This document shows positions 9,123 through 17,794 of a stretch of DNA of 64,000 bases, piece by piece. The stretch comes from Pseudomonas defluvii (GTDB lineage: Bacteria > Pseudomonadota > Gammaproteobacteria > Pseudomonadales > Pseudomonadaceae). The stretch covers positions 1 through 64,000 of the forward strand of contig NZ_MBPN01000011.1 of NCBI RefSeq assembly GCF_001695625.1, read 5' to 3'. Position 1 is the first letter of the stretch; every line of letters begins with the position of its first letter. Made by a program: the position numbers and the translations under genes. Under the pieces are notes generated by a model, which worked only from the letters and a program-made list of their open reading frames with translations, made no database searches and was not told the origin of the DNA.

Positions 9123-9866
9123 TCAATATCCTGAGATGCGAAGGCCCTTGAGTTGATCAAGGTTGCAGTTCAGCGCGCCAGCCGTGGGCATGTTGTCACG
9201 CAGGACCACATTGAGCTGGGTCATGTTGCTGACAACATTGTTCCCGCCCAGCAGCACTGCTGCCTGCGACAAGCCGCCTTGGGCCAGGCTCTGTACGGTA
9301 TAGCCCTGATTGTTGCTGGCGTTGATGCCCATCTTGATGCCATTGGCGCCTGCCGAGATGTTCAGGGTGCCAGCGCCGTTGCTGCCGCTGATACTTGACC
9401 CGCCTGCCAGCACCTGTCCTGAGGGGGTTCCATTGGCTGTTGCTGCCTTGCCCTCTTTCACGTTGATGGAGACGTTGTTGTACGCGGTGTTGTAGTCACC
9501 GGCGGCCTGCAATGTCTGGGTAACGCCCTGGGTGTTGTTTAGCCCTGAACCACCGGACACGCTACCGGTACCTGGGGTCATGGAGTTGCCAGTGCCTTTG
9601 TCGTTGATGAGCGAGACGTAGAACTGTGGCTTGAAGGTGTTTTGCTGAACATGCAGTGTGGCCGTTGCACCGATGCGGTCGCCATTGGCATTCTGCCAAG
9701 TGCTGTTCATTACAACACCAAAGCTGATGATGCGGCCCGGCATTACATAGCGCCCGCGCAGACCGGCTAACTCGCTGTCTTTTACCTCGATCGGTTTAAA
9801 TACCTGCGCCTGGGCAGGCAAACTGGCTGCCAGGCAGGCGGCAACCAGCAAGGTTGAAGTCTTCAT
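9123..9866 (-). CDS. fapE: Functional amyloid accessory subunit FapE
   Basis: A 247-residue secreted protein with signal peptide MKTSTLLVAACLAASLPAQA. The mature part begins FKPIEVKDSELAGLRGRYVMPGRI, a feature of FapE, and continues with Gly/Ser/Asn-rich sequence (GTGSVSGGSGLNN, ISGSNGAGTLNISAG) and a conserved C-terminal QLKGLRISGY. FapE is a minor, extracellular component of Fap fibrils in characterised pseudomonads. The start at 9866 is the first residue of the signal peptide; a longer frame upstream reaches into the preceding gene and lacks a ribosome site. Located 34 bases after fapD, 46 before fapF, so part of one transcript. Confidence 0.88.
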   Translation of the reverse strand: MKTSTLLVAACLAASLPAQAQVFKPIEVKDSELAGLRGRYVMPGRIISFGVVMNSTWQNANGDRIGATATLHVQQNTFKPQFYVSLINDKGTGNSMTPGTGSVSGGSGLNNTQGVTQTLQAAGDYNTAYNNVSINVKEGKAATANGTPSGQVLAGGSSISGSNGAGTLNISAGANGIKMGINASNNQGYTVQSLAQGGLSQAAVLLGGNNVVSNMTQLNVVLRDNMPTAGALNCNLDQLKGLRISGY

Positions 9867-9900
9867 CGGGTATCTCCCCAGAGCTTCATGCCCCTTGTCA

Positions 9901-10581
9901 TTAGAAAAAGTCACTCTGAATGAAGCCGAACTCCATCAATTCCGCATCCTGGACCGGATGGAAGTTGTTGATGTGGTTCTTGGCACTCAGAGGTACGGGC
10001 GGGTCGAGCAGGGCGTTGGCCTTGTCGTACCCAGGGCCGATCACGGCGAAAATGATCCCGTTCCAACCCTTGATGAAGTCGTCGAACGCATAACGCTTGT
10101 GGCCAAGTACCGGGTCGCCAACGTATACCCAGTCTTTTTCGGTGCGCTGCAGCACCACAAAATGCTTGTAGCCACGAATGTCCATCAGCACCACAACGGG
10201 AATGCTGACACTTGAAAGGCTCTCTGGTGCGATGCGGTAACCACGGGCGCGCATGCCAATGCTCTCGACGTAGCGTTTCATGTCGAGCATCGAGAAACCT
10301 TGGGTTTTCACCAGTTCCTGATCGGAGTTGGCCAGCATGCCCTCAATGATGTGGGCCTCGTCCACGTCCAGCCAGTAGGCTTGCTTGAGTACGGTTGCCA
10401 GCGCTGCAGCGCCGCAGCTGAAATCGGTTTTCTGTTGCACCAGGTCCGCGAAGCGCCGCTCGCGCATGCTTTGAACCGGCTTGTAAATGACCGTACCACC
10501 GGGCAGGGCGGCGATGGGCATCTGTGCAGCTTCGGCCACGCTGGCCAAACCTAGCAGTGCCGCTAGCAGGGCAATTCGCAT
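9901..10581 (-). CDS. fapD: C39-family peptidase FapD
   Basis: A 226-residue periplasmic cysteine protease of the C39 (bacteriocin-processing-like) family. Signal peptide MRIALLAALLGLASVAEA; catalytic Cys56 in DFSCGAAALATVL; His140 in GYKHFVVL; Asp156 in VGDPVLG. FapD is needed for Fap fibril formation in studied strains, probably by processing or quality control of other Fap proteins or of FapF. All three catalytic residues are present, so the enzyme should be active. The ATG at 10581 begins the signal peptide; the frame extends further upstream but only into sequence antisense to nothing meaningful. Lies 61 bases after fapC. Confidence 0.9.
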   Translation of the reverse strand: MRIALLAALLGLASVAEAAQMPIAALPGGTVIYKPVQSMRERRFADLVQQKTDFSCGAAALATVLKQAYWLDVDEAHIIEGMLANSDQELVKTQGFSMLDMKRYVESIGMRARGYRIAPESLSSVSIPVVVLMDIRGYKHFVVLQRTEKDWVYVGDPVLGHKRYAFDDFIKGWNGIIFAVIGPGYDKANALLDPPVPLSAKNHINNFHPVQDAELMEFGFIQSDFF

Positions 10582-10642
10582 GGTATTCACACCCTGTGAA
10601 AGCAAGGAAAGGGGCCCCGAAGGGCCCCGTTCACTGTTGCGT

Positions 10643-11701
10643 CTACAGGCAAGCCTTGCAGCCTGCAGCGATGGACAGCGAGTTGCTTTGTTGGTTGGCC
10701 GAGCCAGCCGAGACGTTGGCACCGACGTTGCCCGACACGCCGTTCAGCGAGTTGGTCAGCGAAGCGCTGTTGGTCACAGGGTTGATCCAGCCGCTTGGGG
10801 TCAGCACTTGATAGGTGGCTACCCCACTCAGCACAAAGCTGCCTTCTTCATGGAACTTGAGCGGTTGTTTGTCGTTGTCATGACCACCGCCACCACCACG
10901 ACGGTCGTCGTAGTTGTGGCCGCCACCACCATGATGGTCGTCGCCGCCGACCCAGCCTTTGCCGTCGCCTTGGTAGGTGCCCGAAGCGTAGAACGAAGAG
11001 TTGAGTGTTTTGGTGTCGTAGGTGCGGTCAGCTTCGTTGGTGACTTTCAGGCCAGTGGTGGTCTGAGTGGCATTCGCTGTGGCTGAGGCCACACGGCCCC
11101 CGGATACGGCGATCGCCATGTTGTTTTTCTGTTGGTTGAAGTCGCCAGCGGTTACGTTAATACCAATGTTACCCGAGCTGCCGTTGGCCGAGTTGTTGAG
11201 GGCGGCAGCGTTCTGGGTCGAGTAGTTTTTAACGGTGTTGCCGGTGTTATTTTGAGTCGCGGTGGAGTCGGCGATAGCGCTACCGAAGATGAAACGCTCA
11301 TCGGCTGTGGCGATAGCGGCAACGTTGTCTTGTTGGTTACCGTCACCCGCGGCCACGTTAACGCCCAGGTTACCCTGAGAGTTGTTGGCCGAGTTGTCCA
11401 TCTTGGCGGTATTTTCAGTGGCTTGGTTGGTGACACTGTTCCCATAGTTGTTTTGGGTGTCGCCAACTTTGGCCAGGGAGCCGGCATTGATCAGCAGGCC
11501 CAGCAGAACGTTATCATGGCCACCGTGGCCGCCGCCATTGTGACCACCGTTATGGCCGCCATTGTGACCACCGTTATGACCACCGTTATGGCCGCCATTA
11601 TGGCCACCGTGGTCGTCGTTACGTCCGCCAGCGTGTGCAGCAACAGCCATGACCGCTGCGAGTGCGAAAACCAGAGGCTTAAGTGCCATTTTAGGTTTCA
11701 T
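10643..11701 (-). CDS. fapC: Major functional amyloid subunit FapC
   Basis: A 352-residue secreted protein: signal peptide to AHA, then a His/Asn/Gly-rich stretch (residues ~27-63) with six HNGG repeats, then three amyloid repeats of the form GNLGVNVAAGDGNQQ, GNIGINVTAGDFNQQ and GNVGANVSAGSANQQ. The first two are separated by a short linker; the third follows a ~100-residue linker containing another Gly/His patch (DDHHGGGGHNYDD). The C terminus holds the conserved CxxC (GCKACL). FapC is the main fibril component of Pseudomonas biofilm amyloid. Start chosen at 11701 because GGAGA lies at proper distance; an upstream ATG at 11716 sits inside that region. The His-rich repeats are not something I know from the well-studied FapC proteins. 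Confidence 0.92.
   Translation of the reverse strand: MKPKMALKPLVFALAAVMAVAAHAGGRNDDHGGHNGGHNGGHNGGHNGGHNGGHNGGGHGGHDNVLLGLLINAGSLAKVGDTQNNYGNSVTNQATENTAKMDNSANNSQGNLGVNVAAGDGNQQDNVAAIATADERFIFGSAIADSTATQNNTGNTVKNYSTQNAAALNNSANGSSGNIGINVTAGDFNQQKNNMAIAVSGGRVASATANATQTTTGLKVTNEADRTYDTKTLNSSFYASGTYQGDGKGWVGGDDHHGGGGHNYDDRRGGGGGHDNDKQPLKFHEEGSFVLSGVATYQVLTPSGWINPVTNSASLTNSLNGVSGNVGANVSAGSANQQSNSLSIAAGCKACL
11531..11602 (-). repeat. Six tandem 12-bp units encoding HNGG in fapC
   Basis: Residues 34-57 of FapC are six near-identical His-Asn-Gly-Gly units, encoded by 12-bp direct repeats that differ only at a few third positions. A seventh degenerate unit (GHGGHD) follows. Such repeats are prone to copy-number change by slippage. 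Confidence 0.9.
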
Positions 11702-11761
11702 GGTGTTTCTCCGCATTTTTTTAGGTAGTTAAGTGTTGTTGTTACTCGGTTACCTGTCGGG

Positions 11762-12334
11762 TCAGTCCGCAACCCGTACGCTCAGGGTGTTTGCCATTCG
11801 GTTGCCCACCCCGGCGCTCTGATTCAACTGGATCACTCCACGGCTGCCGGTGAAGGCCCTATCGCTGTTCGCGATCTGGCGGCTGCCGGGTGCTTGATCA
11901 GTTGGGTCGGAGCCTTTTGTCAGCGCCACGTTCTGTTGATCGAGGACGCTGTCGTCGATGCGTTGCGGAACGGCACTGATGCTGACCCGAACGGCATTGA
12001 CTTGTTGTGTATTGGCACCGGCCGACTGGTTGATACCCAGCGCGCCGCTGCCATTGCTGAATGAGTTGCCACCAATACCGGCCCGGGCATCACGTGCCTG
12101 GCTGGTGGCAGTGTCGATGTGCTGACGAATCTGGGTTGAGGCATTGGCGTTGGTGCCGATGGCAATAGCCCGACTGTTGTTCTGTTGCTGCTGATCGCCC
12201 GCTGCCTGGTTGACCGCGATATTGCCGCGGTAGCCTTGGCCGCTTGTGTCGATAGTGGCGTGGTCCTTGACTGGCGATCCGGCCAGCGCGAGGCCGCTGC
12301 TGCACAGGGCCAGGAACAGGAGTGAGTACCTCAT
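11762..12334 (-). CDS. fapB: Minor amyloid subunit / nucleator FapB
   Basis: A 190-residue secreted protein with signal peptide (cleaved after LALA) and three imperfect amyloid repeats with the Fap signature: GNIAVNQAAGDQQQQNN, GALGINQSAGANTQQVN and GVIQLNQSAGVGNRMAN. FapB is homologous to FapC and acts as nucleator and minor fibril component. Unlike FapC here it has no His-rich insert and no C-terminal CxxC. GGAGG lies nine bases before the ATG at 12334 and the gene begins one base after the fapA stop, so the two are translationally linked. FapC follows after 60 bases. Confidence 0.9.
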   Translation of the reverse strand: MRYSLLFLALCSSGLALAGSPVKDHATIDTSGQGYRGNIAVNQAAGDQQQQNNSRAIAIGTNANASTQIRQHIDTATSQARDARAGIGGNSFSNGSGALGINQSAGANTQQVNAVRVSISAVPQRIDDSVLDQQNVALTKGSDPTDQAPGSRQIANSDRAFTGSRGVIQLNQSAGVGNRMANTLSVRVAD

Positions 12335-12335
12335 T

Positions 12336-12794
12336 TCAGCGGCCTCCAGTCAGGATCTGCAGCGGCGCCATGCCACGCTGAACGTTTTGATTGACCTGAT
12401 TGGAGATGCTGTTACCGCCACCGCTGCCCGCCCCGGAGCCGCCGGCCATGCCAGGCAGACGCACCTGTTGCGCTGCGCCCAGGCCGCGAACAGTGCCGGA
12501 GTTGTCTGGGGTCAGTACGCGCGTCATCAGTGATGAACCGCTGGCAACACTGGCGAAGTCGCCGTCACTGAGTTCATTATTGGTTTGGGCGATTACGCGT
12601 TTGGACGGATTGGCGCTGACGGTAGTCGGGTGCGGGTCTGGTGTACCGGTGGGACGTACCGCAGGGCGGGCCTGTACATCGCGTTGCAGAACGATGACTC
12701 CATTCCCGGCAGCCTGAACGGGCAGGCAGAAGGTGGCGCTCAATGCGCATCCCATCAGCAGAAGATGAAGCAGCTTGCTGTTCTGATTCCCCAC
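12336..12794 (-). CDS. fapA: Fap operon periplasmic chaperone-like FapA
   Basis: A 152-residue exported protein; signal peptide ends near LPVQAA. The C-terminal half (LTPDNSGTVRGLGAAQQVRL, then GNSISNQVNQNVQRG) resembles FapA, which is not amyloidogenic itself but controls the FapB/FapC composition of fibrils and is thought to chaperone FapC. It is first in the operon. The start is a GTG at 12794 with a GGAA element about nine bases before it; no ATG lies between it and the signal-peptide core, so GTG is the best choice. The 281 bases upstream (12795-13075) must contain the operon promoter; I see no clear sigma-54 element there, only an imperfect palindrome around 12949-12964. Confidence 0.85.
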   Translation of the reverse strand: MGNQNSKLLHLLLMGCALSATFCLPVQAAGNGVIVLQRDVQARPAVRPTGTPDPHPTTVSANPSKRVIAQTNNELSDGDFASVASGSSLMTRVLTPDNSGTVRGLGAAQQVRLPGMAGGSGAGSGGGNSISNQVNQNVQRGMAPLQILTGGR

Positions 12795-13075
12795 GGCGGC
12801 GGTTCCTTCTTCAAGTTCGCTGGCCCTATCAGCGTTGCGAGAAGGAGAGCAGAAGGCGTGCCGCTTTTGGTTTCTTTCGAAATATCAAAGGGTTATGGGT
12901 GCGGGAGGACGGCGAGGGCAGAGCGTTGTAACGGTGGTGAGACAGATGTTGCCCCTCTGGGCACCCTGTACCCTGTTACGCCAGGTTTACACTGCTCGGC
13001 AATCAAGGAGTCAACCCATCAACCCCGGGGGTTAGCGCAGGTGGGAGTGTATCGCTGATGTAACAACCCAATGGC

Positions 13076-13600
13076 TTAGCGGGACAGCAAATCTGAAACC
13101 GCATCAATAACCGCGTTTTTTCGTCGGGTCCAGTCACCGTCGATGGTGATGAACGGTTGTTGATGTTGCTCCAGCCAGGCGCGGCTTTCCTCGAAAAATG
13201 CCAGGCGCTGGGCCAGTTCCGGTTGGCAGCGCTGTCCGTCATCTACCCATTCAACTGACGTTGGGCTGAGCAGCAGGTGCAGATCGTAGCGGCGCTCAAG
13301 CAACGCTGATTCGACCCAGTGTGGGCAGTCACCGAACAGCGTGCGGCTCCAGAGCAGGTTGCTCAGCAGATGGGTGTCGAGGATCAACAGCTCAGGCGCT
13401 CTGCCGCGCGCTTCATCCTCCCAGGCCAACTGGCCACGGGCGATGGTCGGGATGTCGGCGTAGCAGGTGTCACGTCGCTCGCGGTCAATGAAGTGGCGTA
13501 CGTATTCGCCAACCAGTTCGCCACCGAAACAGGCCTGGATTTCGCTGCCAAGCCAGCTCTTGCCGCTGGACTCGGGGCCGCTCAGCACCAACACTTTCAC
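13076..13600 (-). CDS. NadR-like ATPase (ribosylnicotinamide kinase-type domain)
   Basis: A 174-residue P-loop protein. The nucleotide-binding GPESSGKS motif is at residues 8-15, followed by FGGELVGEYVRHFID and later LLILDTHLL, as in the kinase domain of NadR, which phosphorylates nicotinamide riboside to NMN. The adenylyltransferase and repressor domains of enteric NadR are absent. The GTG start at 13600 overlaps the pnuC stop in a GTGA arrangement, so the two are coupled: a vitamin transporter with its trapping kinase. A longer frame to 13630 overlaps pnuC further and is not needed. Confidence 0.8.
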   Translation of the reverse strand: MKVLVLSGPESSGKSWLGSEIQACFGGELVGEYVRHFIDRERRDTCYADIPTIARGQLAWEDEARGRAPELLILDTHLLSNLLWSRTLFGDCPHWVESALLERRYDLHLLLSPTSVEWVDDGQRCQPELAQRLAFFEESRAWLEQHQQPFITIDGDWTRRKNAVIDAVSDLLSR

Positions 13601-14163
13601 GCGTTCACCAAGGCAGGGTCGCGTTGCCACTCACGCCAGCCCTGGACTGCGATCAGGGTGAACAGGGCATAGAGTGCTGCCGTCAGGTAAAGCGTCTTGT
13701 ACATAAACAAACCGACGAAGATGACGTCCAGGACAATCCATAGCGCCCAGCATTGCAGGCGCTTTTGCGCCATCCATAATTGCGCCACCAGGCTGAAGGC
13801 CGTCAGCGTGGCATCCAGCCAGGGTTGCGCCGCATCTGTCCAGGTGGCCATGGCCGCACCCAAACCCAGGCTTGCCAGTGCGCCCAGGCCCAGACCAAAC
13901 AGCAGCGGGGCAGGTTGCAGGGAGCTGACCTGGCGTGCCTCGGCGAGGCGCTCGGGGCGTGTCCATTGCCACCAGCCGTAGACCTGCAACAGTGCATACA
14001 CCAGTTGCAGCAGCATGTCGGAGTACAGTTTCACCTCGTAAAAGACCACGCTGTACAGCAGCACCATCACCAGACCAATCGGCCAGCACCAGGGGTTCTG
14101 TTTGACGGTGAGCCATACGGCAATGACGCCGAGCACGGCGGCGAACAGTTCGAGGCCGGACAT
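13597..14163 (-). CDS. pnuC: PnuC-type nicotinamide riboside transporter
   Basis: A 188-residue membrane protein with about seven hydrophobic segments. The features WCWPIGLVMVLLYSVVFYEVKLYSDMLLQ and VYGWWQW are diagnostic of PnuC, which moves nicotinamide riboside by facilitated diffusion, with uptake driven by phosphorylation inside the cell. The coupled downstream kinase-like gene supports this. Start at 14163: AAGGA lies six bases upstream; the ATG at 14169 directly abuts that element. Confidence 0.88.
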   Translation of the reverse strand: MSGLELFAAVLGVIAVWLTVKQNPWCWPIGLVMVLLYSVVFYEVKLYSDMLLQLVYALLQVYGWWQWTRPERLAEARQVSSLQPAPLLFGLGLGALASLGLGAAMATWTDAAQPWLDATLTAFSLVAQLWMAQKRLQCWALWIVLDVIFVGLFMYKTLYLTAALYALFTLIAVQGWREWQRDPALVNA

Positions 14164-14241
14164 CGGCATTCCTTGAGGCGGGTTCGAAAGAGGCGGGGAT
14201 TGTAACCTGTGGCGCAGAACACGCCACAGGTGCGCGGGGCT

Positions 14242-15876
14242 TTAGACGTGGAACTGGCGCAACAATTGTTCAAGGCGCTCGCTGAGCTGGCGCAATGCCA
14301 GGCCGGCACTGCTGGACTGTTGTGCTGCACTGGCGGTTTGCCGAGACAGGTCGGCAGTTTCGGTCACGTTGCGATTGATCTCTTCAACCACATGGGATTG
14401 TTGCAAGGTGGCGCTGGCAATCGAGGCGTTCAGGGCATTGAGGTTGAGTAGCACCTGGCTGATTGCATCGAGGCTGGCACCAGCTTCACTGGCCTGCTCA
14501 ACCGTTTGGCGCGAAGCGGTGCTGCTGGCACCGATGGCCTTGACTGCCGCTTCGGACTGCCCCTGCAGGTGTTCGATCATGGTCTGGATTTCGGCGGTGG
14601 ACTGCTGAGTGCGCTGCGCCAGCAGGCGTACCTCATCGGCAACCACCGCGAACCCGCGGCCTTGCTCACCTGCGCGGGCCGCCTCGATGGCCGCGTTGAG
14701 CGCCAACAGGTTGGTCTGCTCGGCAATGGCCCGGATCACTTCCAGAACGCTGCCAATCTTCGTGCTCTGGTTGGCCAAGGCCTGAATGACTTCAACGGCT
14801 TCATCAATGGTGCCGGAGAGTTCACCGATACGTTGCAGGCTGCCCTGGATGCTCTGCTGCCCCTGTTCTGCACGGTGCTGGGCGTCTTGCATCTCGGTGG
14901 AGGCTTGTTCGGCGTTCTTCGCCACATCCTGTACCGCGTAGGTGACCTCGTTGATGGCGGTGGCGACCAGTTCCATCTGCTGCGACTGTTGTTCACTGCG
15001 CAGCTCGGCCTGGTTGGCGTTGTCGCCCATCTCGACTGCCGAGTGGCCCAGCGCACGTGCAGCGTCATGCAATTGGCCGACCACCTGCTGCAGCTGTGCC
15101 GTGAAGCTGTTGAAGTGTGTCCCCAGTTGCGTAATCTCGTCGCGGCCATGGGTGTCCAGGCGGCGGGTCAGGTCGCTTTCGCCGCTGGCGATGGTGGCCA
15201 TGGCATCGACTGCCTCCTGCAAGGGGCGGGAAATACTGCGGGCGATCACTGCGACCAGCAGTCCCATGATCAGCGCAATAGCCAACCCCAGCAGCGAGGC
15301 ATCACGCAGTTGCCGGTTGAACTCGGCTTTCATGTCATCGATATAGATGCCTGAACCAATGATCCAGCCCCAAGGCTTGAACAGTTGGATATACGACGTT
15401 TTCTGTACCGGATCGCTCGCCCCGGGTTTAGGCCAGCGGTAATCGATGCTGCCAGCCCCCTTGTCCTTGGCCAGCGCAACCATGGCATTGAACAAGGCGA
15501 AGCCGTCTGGGTCCTTGATGCCTGAGAGTACCTGGCCGTCGAGCTTGGGGTTGGCCGGGTGCATGATCATCTTCGGCTCGAGGTCGTTGATCCAGAAGTA
15601 CTCGTTCTGGTTGTAGCGCAAGCCGCGTACAGCGTTCAGCGCCTGTTGCTGAGCCGCATCGCGGGTCAGGCTGCCGCTTGCCTCAAGCCCTTGGTAGTAG
15701 GTCAGGATGCCCGCAGCAGTTTCGACCACATGGCGGGTTTTTTCGGCCTTGGCCTGGTACAGGTCACCGTGAATCTGGCGCAGCATCAACAGCCCCAGGG
15801 CAAATAACATCACCACCGCCACCACCAGGATGAGCCAAAGCCTGCGGCTGATCGACATATTCCGTAGAGTCTTCAT
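14242..15876 (-). CDS. Methyl-accepting chemotaxis protein with sCache ligand domain
   Basis: A 544-residue chemoreceptor. Membrane segment near residues 12-32; periplasmic single-Cache domain ([20 protein letters not shown], then LDGQVL and [15 protein letters not shown]); second membrane segment near 190-212; HAMP; and a long cytoplasmic coiled coil with the signalling tip [20 protein letters not shown]. It would signal through CheA/CheW. sCache receptors of this shape often bind small organic acids, but the ligand cannot be read from the sequence. There is no C-terminal pentapeptide for CheR tethering. Start at ATG 15876; a GTG three codons upstream is an alternative. Monocistronic. Confidence 0.9.
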   Translation of the reverse strand: MKTLRNMSISRRLWLILVVAVVMLFALGLLMLRQIHGDLYQAKAEKTRHVVETAAGILTYYQGLEASGSLTRDAAQQQALNAVRGLRYNQNEYFWINDLEPKMIMHPANPKLDGQVLSGIKDPDGFALFNAMVALAKDKGAGSIDYRWPKPGASDPVQKTSYIQLFKPWGWIIGSGIYIDDMKAEFNRQLRDASLLGLAIALIMGLLVAVIARSISRPLQEAVDAMATIASGESDLTRRLDTHGRDEITQLGTHFNSFTAQLQQVVGQLHDAARALGHSAVEMGDNANQAELRSEQQSQQMELVATAINEVTYAVQDVAKNAEQASTEMQDAQHRAEQGQQSIQGSLQRIGELSGTIDEAVEVIQALANQSTKIGSVLEVIRAIAEQTNLLALNAAIEAARAGEQGRGFAVVADEVRLLAQRTQQSTAEIQTMIEHLQGQSEAAVKAIGASSTASRQTVEQASEAGASLDAISQVLLNLNALNASIASATLQQSHVVEEINRNVTETADLSRQTASAAQQSSSAGLALRQLSERLEQLLRQFHV

Positions 15877-16157
15877 GTAGGTCACTCAGGTATTTTTATT
15901 GTCTTGTGCATCCAAGCACGTTTTTACTGCCCTTACCTAGTCGACCAAGGGCTAAGTGCTTGATCCAGAGGCATCTGTTGCGTAGATCAGCAGCGTTTAT
16001 CCGGCAGGTCTGCTAGCATTTCGGCGCCAAAGCGATAAACCTTGAGGAGCGTGAACCTTTTCCGTGGTTTCACGATCCACTGTCGCTGTGATTTACCGTG
16101 CATACACCACTCTAGAAAACATGAAGGGGCCTGCCTTGAGCAGCGCTTCACGGGGGA

Positions 16158-16991
16158 ATGATGGATTTTTGGACCGCCATGCAGGCTGTAATACTTGGGA
16201 TTGTCGAGGGCTTGACGGAATTTCTGCCCATCTCCAGTACCGGCCACCAGATCGTTGTTGCCGATCTGATCAATTTCGGCGGTGAACGTGCCATGGCCTT
16301 CAACATCATCATCCAGTTGGGGGCGATCCTGGCAGTGGTCTGGGAATTTCGGCGCAAGATCTTCGATGTGGTTGTTGGGCTGCCGCGCCAACGCCAGGCG
16401 CAACGCTTCACTGCCAACCTGCTGATCGCATTCACGCCGGCAGTGGTCCTGGGTGTGCTGTTTGCCGACCTGATTCATCACTACCTGTTCAACCCGATTA
16501 CCGTTGCGACGGCGTTGGTGGTGGGCGGCGTGATCATGCTGTGGGCCGAGCGTCGGGAGCATGTGGTGTCTGTCGAGCATGTAGACGACATGCGCTGGAG
16601 CGATGCCTTGAAGATCGGTGTAGCCCAATGTCTGGCGATGATTCCAGGCACTTCGCGTTCAGGCTCCACCATCATTGGTGGTTTGCTGTTCGGGCTGTCG
16701 CGCAAGGCAGCGACCGAGTTCTCATTCTTCCTGGCCATGCCGACCATGGTGGGTGCAGCCGTGTATTCGGGCTACAAGTACCGTGCACTGTTCCAGGCCG
16801 GTGACTTCCCGGTGTTTGCGCTTGGCTTTGTGGTCTCGTTCATTTTTGCCATGATCTCGGTGCGTGCGTTGCTGCGGTTCATCGCCAGCCACAGCTACGC
16901 CGTTTTTGCCTGGTACCGGATTGCCTTCGGCCTGATCATTCTGGCCACCTGGCAACTCGGGCTGGTCGACTGGGCAACGGCGCAGAGCTGA
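16158..16991 (+). CDS. uppP: Undecaprenyl-diphosphate phosphatase UppP (BacA type)
   Basis: A 277-residue polytopic membrane enzyme that removes a phosphate from undecaprenyl diphosphate to recycle the lipid carrier for cell-wall precursors; overexpression gives bacitracin resistance. The two signature motifs are present: [14 protein letters not shown] near residues 17-30 and [10 protein letters not shown] near 170. Eight or so hydrophobic segments follow family layout. A purine-rich GGGGGAA precedes the ATG at 16158; the next codon is also ATG, so either may be used. The 281 bases upstream contain only the divergent promoters with the chemoreceptor gene. Many pseudomonads carry more than one copy. 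Confidence 0.93.
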   Translation: MMDFWTAMQAVILGIVEGLTEFLPISSTGHQIVVADLINFGGERAMAFNIIIQLGAILAVVWEFRRKIFDVVVGLPRQRQAQRFTANLLIAFTPAVVLGVLFADLIHHYLFNPITVATALVVGGVIMLWAERREHVVSVEHVDDMRWSDALKIGVAQCLAMIPGTSRSGSTIIGGLLFGLSRKAATEFSFFLAMPTMVGAAVYSGYKYRALFQAGDFPVFALGFVVSFIFAMISVRALLRFIASHSYAVFAWYRIAFGLIILATWQLGLVDWATAQS

Positions 16992-16995
16992 CAGG

Positions 16996-17427
16996 GTGCG
17001 TCAGGCTGCTATCAAGCCGCGCCCTGCCCCAGTCCGAGGCGCGGTTCAACACCTCAAGCTCAAACTGTCGTTGTTTGCCGGTATCTGCCTGTTGCCGTCC
17101 TGGGGTGTGCTGCAGATGCTGCTGGGCGGGCATTCCTGGTTGCCAGCAGTGCTCTACCCGGCAGCCAGCCTGCTCAGCGCCTTCCTCTATTGGAACGACA
17201 AACGCAAGGCGCGCAACAATACCTGGCGGACCCCGGAAAAATGGCTTCACGTCGTTGAGCTGTGTGGCGGTTGGCCAGGCGCCCTGGTGGCTCAGCAGGC
17301 CTTTCGGCACAAGACCCGCAAACTGTCGTTTCAGTTGATCTTCTGGGCAATCGTCGCCGCGCATCAGGTGTTCTGGCTCGATTATCTGGTGCTGGCGGGG
17401 CACGGGTTGGGCAGGCTGTTTCAGTAA
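16996..17427 (+). CDS. DUF1294 small membrane protein
   Basis: A 143-residue protein with four hydrophobic segments. The block SAFLYWNDKRKARNNTWRTPE followed by ELCGGWPGALVAQQAFRHKTRK is the hallmark of DUF1294. In many bacteria this domain is fused to an N-terminal cold-shock domain; here only a short basic N terminus precedes it. Function is unknown. It starts with GTG four bases after the uppP stop, so it is probably cotranscribed, though no strong ribosome site is visible. Confidence 0.8.
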   Translation: MRQAAIKPRPAPVRGAVQHLKLKLSLFAGICLLPSWGVLQMLLGGHSWLPAVLYPAASLLSAFLYWNDKRKARNNTWRTPEKWLHVVELCGGWPGALVAQQAFRHKTRKLSFQLIFWAIVAAHQVFWLDYLVLAGHGLGRLFQ

Positions 17428-17449
17428 GCGCTGAGCCTGCCTGCGCCAA

Positions 17450-17794
17450 TCAGAGCAACAAGCCCGCTTGCAAACGCCTCGGTAAGCGTCGTACCACCAG
17501 TTGGTGCGACCGTTGCAACAGATCGCACAGTTCTTCACGACCCATGGGGTAGGGCTGCTCCATGCTGACCCAGTGCGCGCGAGCCAGATACGGTGCCGGG
17601 CGAATACCGGGCCTGTCCACATAGCCAAGGAACAGCTCGTTGTCGACCTTGAAGGCCAGGTCGGCTCGGCCCAGGTTGATCAGGGCGAACATCTTGTTGC
17701 CTGCCACAGAGAACACCCGGACGCCCCCCCATTTGTAATCATCCTGTACGCCCGGCAGGCTCAGGCAAAACTGCACCACGTCGTCTTCAGACAT
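17450..17794 (-). CDS. MmcQ/YjbR family protein
   Basis: A 114-residue member of the MmcQ/YjbR family (CyaY-like fold, DNA-binding proposed from structure, role unknown). Typical landmarks: FCLSLPGVQDDYKWGG, VFSVAGNKMFALINL, and the C-terminal HWVSMEQPYPMGREELCDLLQRSHQLV. I choose 17794 as start because GGAGAG is five bases upstream; the alternative at 17815 lies inside the end of the LysR gene. The gene overlaps the LysR stop by eight bases on the same strand and is likely in its transcript. Confidence 0.85.
   Translation of the reverse strand: MSEDDVVQFCLSLPGVQDDYKWGGVRVFSVAGNKMFALINLGRADLAFKVDNELFLGYVDRPGIRPAPYLARAHWVSMEQPYPMGREELCDLLQRSHQLVVRRLPRRLQAGLLL

Noticed and set aside
11531..11602. 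CRISPR-like short repeat array
   Set aside because: The repeats have no spacers and are in-frame codons of FapC. No CRISPR array was seen anywhere in the window.
12795..13075. A sigma-54 promoter for the fap operon
   Set aside because: No GG-N10-GC element with a good TGGCAC was found on the minus strand; only an imperfect palindrome is present.
15987..16628. A 213-residue minus-strand frame opposite uppP
   Set aside because: It is antisense to a clear UppP gene, lacks a ribosome site and has no family features; many similar long antisense frames occur because of the high GC.
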